From: a bacterium
GTDB taxonomy: Bacteria; SZUA-79; Acidulodesulfobacterales; Acidulodesulfobacteraceae
DNA length: 6,078 nucleotides
NCBI GenBank assembly: GCA_021806125.1
Contig: JAJZYC010000089.1
Location: forward strand, 1-6,078
Direction: 5' to 3'
Shown here: positions 1-4,324 of the stretch, in pieces
Numbering within the stretch: the stretch's first letter is position 1
Layout: each line of letters starts with the position of its first letter
Program-made: the position numbers and the translations under genes
The notes under the pieces: model-generated
Databases searched by the model: none
The model's input: the letters and a program-made list of their open reading frames with translations, nothing else
Told to the model about the DNA's origin: nothing

Positions 1-10
1 TTATTTATAT

Positions 11-15
11 CTCCC
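11..15 (-). promoter_or_regulatory. Shine-Dalgarno of an off-window leftward gene
   Basis: On the minus strand the first 20 bases of the window read as AAAAGGGAG followed by an A/T stretch. GGGAG then lies 10 nt from the window edge, so a start codon at or just beyond the edge would be well placed. The leftward promoter at 42-70 supports this reading. The gene itself is not in the window and its identity is unknown. Confidence 0.5.
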
Positions 16-41
16 TTTTATCAGCAACTATATATGCAATC

Positions 42-70
42 ATTATATGCGTTTAAAATCATACTGTCAA
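42..70 (-). promoter_or_regulatory. Leftward consensus sigma70-type promoter
   Basis: Read on the minus strand, TTGACA (complement of 65-70) and TATAAT (complement of 42-47) are separated by exactly 17 bp (48-64). Both hexamers match the housekeeping consensus without mismatch. The predicted transcript would start near position 35 and run out of the window to the left, with the Shine-Dalgarno at 11-15 in its leader. Perfect hexamers with optimal spacing are unlikely by chance even in AT-rich DNA, but no transcription data support it. Confidence 0.7.
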
Positions 71-87
71 TACCAAAATCTCTACTT

Positions 88-105
88 TTTTGACCTAAGT
101 CAAAA
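88..105. promoter_or_regulatory. CRP/FNR-family-like operator palindrome
   Basis: TTTTGAC and GTCAAAA form a perfect 7-bp inverted repeat around a CTAA centre. The core TTGAC-N4-GTCAA resembles FNR-type sites (TTGAT-N4-ATCAA) and other CRP/FNR-superfamily boxes. If the leftward promoter starts at about position 35, the centre of the palindrome (96.5) is at -61.5, the classical Class I activator position. The likely target is therefore the off-window leftward gene rather than the polyphosphate operon. The regulator's identity is inference. Confidence 0.5.
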
Positions 106-174
106 TTTTGCCGTAATATTTTTTAATCAAGCGGAAAATTTATAAGTTAGATAATAACTAAAATAATATATTAT

Positions 175-213
175 GTTACAAAAATTTAACATAAATGTAA
201 TAAAACCGTAATA
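175..213 (+). promoter_or_regulatory. Pho-box-like array of four 11-bp-period direct repeats
   Basis: Four hexamers occur at exact 11-bp intervals: GTTACA (175), TTAACA (186), GTAATA (197) and GTAATA (208), separated by A/T-rich 5-nt spacers. They fit the Bacillus PhoP repeat TT(A/C/T)A(C/T)A at 6, 5, 5 and 5 of 6 positions (TTAACA being the perfect one). Read as an enterobacterial Pho box, positions 195-212 match the 18-bp consensus CTGTCATA(A/T)A(A/T)CTGTCA(C/T) at 14 positions. The box ends 10 bp before TATAAT at 223, the spacing seen in PhoB-dependent promoters such as phoA, where the box takes the place of a -35. The function fits a polyphosphate operon. AT-richness raises the chance of coincidence. 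Confidence 0.5.
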
Positions 214-222
214 ATTAAAATG

Positions 223-228
223 TATAAT
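223..228 (+). promoter_or_regulatory. Candidate -10 box of the polyphosphate operon
   Basis: A perfect TATAAT is present, but the position expected for a -35 (around 200-205) has no TTGACA-like hexamer; it is occupied by the last repeats of the Pho-box-like array. This is what an activator-dependent promoter looks like. The transcript would start near 235, giving a leader of about 100 nt. A weaker alternative is TTAACA (186-191) with AATAAT (210-215) at an 18-bp spacing. Confidence 0.4.
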
Positions 229-276
229 TGTATAAAGATTAATAAAGATACGGCTTAATTATATAGCGCCGTTAAT

Positions 277-311
277 AGTTATTAAGAAATTTATTCATTT
301 TATTAATAACT
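277..311 (+). repeat. AU-only stem-loop in the operon leader
   Basis: AGTTATTAA (277-285) and TTAATAACT (303-311) are perfectly complementary over 9 bp with a 17-nt loop. The stem ends 13 nt before the Shine-Dalgarno of the CHAD gene. ATAGTTA (275-281) can instead pair with TAACTAT (312-318), so two mutually exclusive pairings exist. No U tract follows, so it is not an intrinsic terminator. A stem made almost only of A-U pairs may be weak. Confidence 0.3.
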
Positions 312-324
312 TAACTATAAAAAT

Positions 325-330
325 GGAGGA
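325..330 (+). promoter_or_regulatory. Shine-Dalgarno deciding a TTG start
   Basis: GGAGGA lies 6 nt before the TTG at 337. It is the strongest ribosome-binding site at the front of the operon and selects the non-ATG start. An in-frame TAA at 307-309 precludes a start further upstream. The next in-frame ATG (373, residue 13) has no comparable site. Confidence 0.8.
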
Positions 331-336
331 ACGTTT

Positions 337-1218
337 TTGACTATAAAATCATTTTACGGACTTAATAAAGATATGACGTCCAAGGAGATTGCTGAAAAAA
401 TATTGGATTCTTTGATAGTTAACGTTAAAAAAGAAACGGCAGCCGTCATAGATGGAAAAAACGACGAGAACCTGCATAATTTCAGGGTTGCGATAAGGCG
501 CATTAAAACGCTTTTAAAAATATTCAGACAGCAGCTCAGCCCGCGAGGGATATATTTTAAAAAGAAATTAACTAAAATAATGAAAGAAACTCAGAGAAAA
601 AGAGATTTAGACGTTCTTCTTAAGTCTATGGATTTATACGTTAAAGATGAAGTTCCGTCGCTGTTAAAAGACGAAATAAGGCTGAAAATAGAAAAAGAAA
701 TAAGAGTAGAACAAGGCAAAATTTTATCCGTTATAGGATCGCAAGAATTTAGCGGTTTTCTTGCCGATTTTGAAAATGCGCTTAAGAACGGCGAATTATT
801 CGACGGTAAGCTGAACGACGTGGAACCTCTCGAACATTTAATTTTAACTATAAAAAAGACTTACAAAAAATTAACGATTATAATAAAAACCACTTCGTTA
901 GACAATGAAGAACTTCATATATTAAGGCTTATTTTTAAAGAATTAAGGTATATTATGGAATTTTCCTCCGATTTGATTAAAGAAGATATCATAGTTCAAA
1001 CAATAAGCCGCTTAGAAAAAATTCAGAAAACCCTCGGCGACGCTCAAGATAAAATAGTTCAAATAAATATTTATAAAAAATTAATAGATAAAAGCAAGCC
1101 TATAAGAAATGCAATAAAAAAAGCGTTAAACGCCGACAGGAAAAAAGTTATGGAAATTATTGAAAATTTTGAAGAAGATAAAGATATAAAATCGTTTATC
1201 CGCGTGCTTAACGCATAG
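337..1218 (+). CDS. CHAD-domain polyphosphate-binding protein
   Basis: A 293-residue, Lys-rich, predicted all-helical soluble protein without signal peptide or membrane segment. The CHAD (conserved histidine alpha-helical domain) signature is clear. H47, R50, R54 and R55 sit in an HNFRV-x2-RR helix. R89-D90 is followed by LDVLL (91-95). The second half repeats the pattern with H194, R197, K201 and R204-Y205, and ends in LQ-LGD-like motif residues L233-G234-D235 and D238. CHAD proteins are known to bind polyphosphate through a basic surface and to localise to polyphosphate granules; the operon with ppx and ppk1 fits this. The domain is free-standing, without the CYTH (triphosphatase) domain often fused or encoded next to it. 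Translation starts at TTG with a strong Shine-Dalgarno. No catalytic activity is expected; the exact role (granule scaffold, regulator of PPK/PPX) is inferred. Confidence 0.9.
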   Translation: MTIKSFYGLNKDMTSKEIAEKILDSLIVNVKKETAAVIDGKNDENLHNFRVAIRRIKTLLKIFRQQLSPRGIYFKKKLTKIMKETQRKRDLDVLLKSMDLYVKDEVPSLLKDEIRLKIEKEIRVEQGKILSVIGSQEFSGFLADFENALKNGELFDGKLNDVEPLEHLILTIKKTYKKLTIIIKTTSLDNEELHILRLIFKELRYIMEFSSDLIKEDIIVQTISRLEKIQKTLGDAQDKIVQINIYKKLIDKSKPIRNAIKKALNADRKKVMEIIENFEEDKDIKSFIRVLNA

Positions 1219-1248
1219 ATGCCACGCCAATCTATCAATTTAAAAAAT

Positions 1249-1254
1249 AAAAGG
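1249..1254 (+). promoter_or_regulatory. Tightly spaced Shine-Dalgarno for the first ppx
   Basis: AAAAGG is only 2 nt from the ATG at 1257, closer than the usual 5-9 nt. An in-frame TAA at 1248-1250 rules out an upstream start, and the next in-frame ATG (residue 19) would cut through the N-terminal phosphate loop. The ATG at 1257 is therefore secure, but initiation may be weak or depend on translation of the CHAD gene ending 38 nt upstream. Confidence 0.5.
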
Positions 1255-1256
1255 CA

Positions 1257-2795
1257 ATGAAAAAATCGTTCAGATTAGGTATTATCGATGCGGGAAGCAA
1301 TTCTATAAAAATGCAGATAATAGAAACTAAAGGCGGGAACAGCACCTTAATAGACGAATACAAAGTTTCCGCAAAAATAGGCTACGGCTGCTTTAGAACC
1401 GGATATATAGACGGAGAATCTAAAAAAAATCTTTTTAAAGCATTTAATTATATAAAAAAGATTATAGATTTAAACCGGACGGATACGGTTAAAGCGGTTG
1501 GAACGGCAGTTTTCAGGTATGCAAAAAATAAAGAAGAGATAGCCTCGGAAATTAAAAAAAACTGCGGAATAGATTTAGATATAATAAGCGGCGAAGAAGA
1601 AGCAAGGCTGTCTTTTTTAGCAGCGGCTAACAACTTTAAATTATCGGAATTAAATTCGCTGATAGCAGATATAGGAGGCGGGAGCACCGAAATTACCCTG
1701 TCGGAAAAAGGCAGTATATTACGGTCTTTTAGTACGCCGCTCGGCTGTTTAAGGCTTAAAAACGATTTTTCTAAGAAAACGCCGCCATATAATTTAAAAG
1801 TAACCGCTATGGGCGAGTGTATTAAAGACGCCTTGCAAGGTTTGCCCTATAGATTTATTGAAAAAGCTATTTGTACCGGAGGTACGGTAAACAATATTGC
1901 TGCGGTTTATTGCGCCCTTAACGATAAAAAAGCAGACTCCGTTAAAAATTATGTTCCCAGGTCGTTCCTCAAAGAATTTATCGAAAAAAATAAAAACAGT
2001 TCTTTTGACGAAATAAAAAAAATAGAAGCCGTAGATGCAGGCAGAGCCGATATTATTATTCCGGCCGCCGCAATACTTTACGAAATACTGGTTTATTACC
2101 GTATTGAAGGATTTTATTCGCTTTCAGGGGGATTAAGGAACGGTCTTTTAATAGATGAATTAAATAAAAAAGGAGTTTTTATGACTGCTGTAAAAAAACA
2201 GGAGAAAAAATACGAAACTGATTTTCCGTTTGAAATGTTCGTAGAAATCGGAAAAAGATTCAACTTTGACGAAAAACATGCTAGGCAGGTTGCCTATCTT
2301 TCAGAAAAACTTTTTTTTGCGTTTGAAGAATCTTACAAATTACCTAAAGAATATCTCAGATATTTAATCGCCGCCGCTATGCTTCATGATATAGGAAATT
2401 TCGTGTCGATGTCAAAGCATCATAAACATTCGCTTTATTTGATAAAAAATATCGATTTCTCCGGCTTCAGCGACTATGAAAAGGCGATAATCGCCAATAT
2501 AGCAAGATACCACAGAAAGAGTACCCCTAAAAAACACCATGATTTATACAAAGATATTAGAGAAGGGGATATAGATGCCGTGATTAAACTGTCGTCTATA
2601 CTTAGGGTTGCAGATGCTCTCGACAGGGAGCACAAAGGAAACGTCGAAGATATAAAACCGTCCGTCACGGATAAAATAATTACGATTAATCCGGTTTGTA
2701 ACGGAGATATACTTTTAGAATCCGAATCTTTGGAAACGAAAAAAGACTTAATGGAAAAATTAACCGGTAAGTACGTTTTTCTTAATGCACAATGA
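1257..2795 (+). CDS. Ppx/GppA exopolyphosphatase with intact HD domain
   Basis: A 512-residue cytoplasmic protein, close to the 513 residues of E. coli PPX. It removes terminal phosphate from polyphosphate and/or the 5' gamma phosphate of pppGpp; sequence alone does not separate the two. The ASKHA phosphatase fold shows the N-terminal phosphate loop D11-AGSNS-IK, then GTAVFR (82-87), the SGEEEA stretch with the presumed catalytic Glu at 114 (E. coli PPX E121), the metal/phosphate loop D138-IGGGSTE, GGT at 208-210 and SGGLRNG at 290-296. From about residue 320 follows an HD domain with all expected ligands: H341, H377-D378, H388/H389, H419 and D453. E. coli PPX has lost part of this set, so a second metal-dependent hydrolase site is possible here. 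The last 50 residues are the short C-terminal domain. The stop overlaps the next start (ATGA). An internal Shine-Dalgarno and ATG at residue 309 mark the domain boundary. Confidence 0.93.
   Translation: MKKSFRLGIIDAGSNSIKMQIIETKGGNSTLIDEYKVSAKIGYGCFRTGYIDGESKKNLFKAFNYIKKIIDLNRTDTVKAVGTAVFRYAKNKEEIASEIKKNCGIDLDIISGEEEARLSFLAAANNFKLSELNSLIADIGGGSTEITLSEKGSILRSFSTPLGCLRLKNDFSKKTPPYNLKVTAMGECIKDALQGLPYRFIEKAICTGGTVNNIAAVYCALNDKKADSVKNYVPRSFLKEFIEKNKNSSFDEIKKIEAVDAGRADIIIPAAAILYEILVYYRIEGFYSLSGGLRNGLLIDELNKKGVFMTAVKKQEKKYETDFPFEMFVEIGKRFNFDEKHARQVAYLSEKLFFAFEESYKLPKEYLRYLIAAAMLHDIGNFVSMSKHHKHSLYLIKNIDFSGFSDYEKAIIANIARYHRKSTPKKHHDLYKDIREGDIDAVIKLSSILRVADALDREHKGNVEDIKPSVTDKIITINPVCNGDILLESESLETKKDLMEKLTGKYVFLNAQ
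2166..2183 (+). promoter_or_regulatory. Internal Shine-Dalgarno and in-frame ATG at domain boundary
   Basis: Inside the first ppx gene, AAAAAAGGAG (2166-2175) lies 5 nt upstream of an in-frame ATG (2181, residue 309). The motif is a stronger and better spaced ribosome-binding site than that of the full-length start. Initiation here would give a 204-residue protein made of the linker, the complete HD domain and the C-terminal domain. The codons spell a plain KKGVF, so coincidence from Lys/Gly codons in an A-rich gene is possible. No equivalent exists in the paralogue downstream. Confidence 0.35.
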
Positions 2796-4324
2796 AGACT
2801 AATATTTTTGGAGTCGTCGATATAGGGGCGGGCAGTATAAGATGTCAGATTTCCGAAATTTATAAAAATTCCTATGCGGAGCGCACGATAAGAATCCTCG
2901 AGTATATAGTATTCCCGTTAAGTATCGGAGAGGATACTTTTCTTAAAAAATATATTACTTTAGATACCGTTTATAAAGCGGCGGAAATTTTTAAAAAAAT
3001 TAAGCTGAAATTTAAAGAATACGATATAAACGGCAATTATAAAGCCGTATGTACCAGCGCAGTCAGGGATGCGGATAATAAGCATTTTTTTATAAACCAC
3101 ATAAGGGTGAAAACCGGCATAGAACTTGAAATAATAGATGCGGAAGAAGAGCTTTATATAAAATATTTAGGAGTGAGCGAAACGCTTAAAGGTTTTAAAA
3201 AACTGGAAAGCAAAGGGGTAGTTCTTGTAAATCTGTCGAGCGGAAACGTCGGCATTAACATAAGAAAAAATAAAATAAGCCTTTTTTCTTCCACCCTTCC
3301 TTACGGCGCGTTAAGAATTGCGCAGTTATTCAGCGATATAGAAGAAAAGATTAAATACAGGGCATACGAGCAGTATATAAATAAGCTTGTTTTGCTGCTT
3401 AAAAAGAGCTGCTTCGAATACGATAAAATCAATTCCGTAATAGGTTCCGATACATCTACCGGATTACTGCTTGAAATATTTAAACCGGAAGAAAATTTTT
3501 TCGATATTATAGATTTAGCAAATCTTTATTTTCGGATAAAAACCGTATCCGCTTCACAAATATCGGGCGAATTATCTGTTAACGAGTACGAAGCTAAAAT
3601 TATAAAGCCCGTTCTATATGTTTATATATCTATTATGAAATCTGTCGGAGCAAAAAAACTTTACTTTTCCGACCAAAACTTTTCCGATCAGCTTACGAGG
3701 TTTTATCTCGCAAAAACAAAAGAAAAAAAATTTAATAAAAAATTAATAGAATATTTTTTTTATTATGGAAAAAGATATAACATAGACGAAAAACATGCTA
3801 AGCAGGTCCTTATATTTTCGGAAACAATACGGCGTTCCCTGAAAAATATACTGAATGTTAAACCCGACGAGCGCACCGCTCTTATCGGTGCGGCAATTCT
3901 TCACGACGTAGGTTATTATACGAATATTAACGATCATCACGAGTATTCCAATAAAATTATCCATTCTTTAAACATACCCGGTTTGGACAGAGAAATACTT
4001 GAAAATATAGGATTTTGCTCGCTTTTTCACGGAAGCGGAGAGCGCCGCTCTTTGGATGCTGCGTATTACAAGTTGAGTCCCGAAAGAGAGCTGACTATAA
4101 AAAAAATAATATCTATTTTGAAAATAGCCGATGCTCTCGATGCGAGCCATATGCAGTTAATAAAAGATATAACGTTAGAAGCGCTCGATAAATTAGTAAA
4201 GGTTACCGCAGTTTCGTCAGTCACGCCTTTTCTTGAGGTAAAGCATTTTAAATTAAAATCTAAAGATTTTTTAGAAACGTTCGGCATCCCCATAGAACTT
4301 TGCGTAAGGCTCGATTATGAATAG
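2792..4324 (+). CDS. Degenerate Ppx/GppA-like protein with intact HD domain
   Basis: A 510-residue paralogue of the preceding protein with the same layout, probably from an old tandem duplication. The phosphatase half is eroded. The N-terminal loop reads D10-IGAGS instead of DAGSNS; the D-IGGGST loop is replaced by N147-LSSGN (Asp lost, glycine run broken); GGT becomes GSDTST (218-223); and SGGLRNG becomes SDQNFSD (293-299). TSAVR (88-92) and the EEE run with the presumed catalytic Glu at 119 remain. In contrast, the HD half keeps every ligand (H335, H371-D372, H382/H383, H413, D447), each exactly 6 residues before its counterpart upstream, that is without gaps. The likely reading is a non-catalytic or altered phosphatase domain on a working HD domain, perhaps a partner or regulator of Ppx. 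The reading frame is open and full length, so it is not a decaying pseudogene. The start is the ATGA overlap and no Shine-Dalgarno is visible, which implies translational coupling. Confidence 0.85.
   Translation: MKTNIFGVVDIGAGSIRCQISEIYKNSYAERTIRILEYIVFPLSIGEDTFLKKYITLDTVYKAAEIFKKIKLKFKEYDINGNYKAVCTSAVRDADNKHFFINHIRVKTGIELEIIDAEEELYIKYLGVSETLKGFKKLESKGVVLVNLSSGNVGINIRKNKISLFSSTLPYGALRIAQLFSDIEEKIKYRAYEQYINKLVLLLKKSCFEYDKINSVIGSDTSTGLLLEIFKPEENFFDIIDLANLYFRIKTVSASQISGELSVNEYEAKIIKPVLYVYISIMKSVGAKKLYFSDQNFSDQLTRFYLAKTKEKKFNKKLIEYFFYYGKRYNIDEKHAKQVLIFSETIRRSLKNILNVKPDERTALIGAAILHDVGYYTNINDHHEYSNKIIHSLNIPGLDREILENIGFCSLFHGSGERRSLDAAYYKLSPERELTIKKIISILKIADALDASHMQLIKDITLEALDKLVKVTAVSSVTPFLEVKHFKLKSKDFLETFGIPIELCVRLDYE
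4306..4309 (+). promoter_or_regulatory. Shine-Dalgarno deciding the ppk1 start
   Basis: AAGG, inside the end of the preceding gene, is 7 nt before the ATG at 4317. An in-frame TAA at 4305-4307 means this ATG is the first possible start, so the 8-bp overlap with the previous gene is real. Confidence 0.6.

Larger units (their letters stand above)
1..336. other. Divergent intergenic region
   Basis: No credible gene lies here; the region is very AT-rich with stops in all frames. Its left third carries leftward signals: a consensus promoter, a CRP/FNR-like palindrome and a Shine-Dalgarno near the window edge. The middle (175-228) carries a four-fold 11-bp-period repeat array followed by a TATAAT. 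The last third (about 235-336) would be the 5' leader of the polyphosphate operon and contains an AU-only stem-loop before the Shine-Dalgarno of the first gene. I see no tRNA, riboswitch core or terminator with a U tract. Confidence 0.8.

Noticed and set aside
171..194. 8-bp inverted repeat TTATGTTA / TAACATAA with an 8-nt spacer, as a dimer operator
   Set aside because: It overlaps the first two units of the 11-bp direct-repeat array, which explains the same bases better and links to the -10 at 223; a palindromic operator remains a weaker reading.
323..340. Five-codon ORF (MEERF) overlapping the Shine-Dalgarno and TTG start of the CHAD gene as a leader peptide
   Set aside because: It has no ribosome-binding site of its own, and its first codons simply are the GGAGGA motif of the real gene.
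1215..1235. Hairpin ATAGAT / ATCTAT over the CHAD stop codon as a terminator
   Set aside because: The stem is 6 bp of mostly A-U pairs, the loop is 9 nt and an A-rich stretch rather than a U tract follows; the operon evidently continues.
2311..2318. T8 run (and A8 at 3723-3730, T8 at 3754-3761) as frameshift or slippage sites
   Set aside because: The frames read through intact with conserved motifs on both sides, and such runs are expected in DNA this AT-rich.
2561..2577. AAGGGGAT followed by ATG at 2575 as a second internal start in ppx
   Set aside because: The ATG is out of frame and reaches a stop after two codons.
1257..4324. The two Ppx genes as one gene broken by a frameshift
   Set aside because: Each contains a complete N-terminal phosphatase half and a complete HD half, so they are tandem paralogues.
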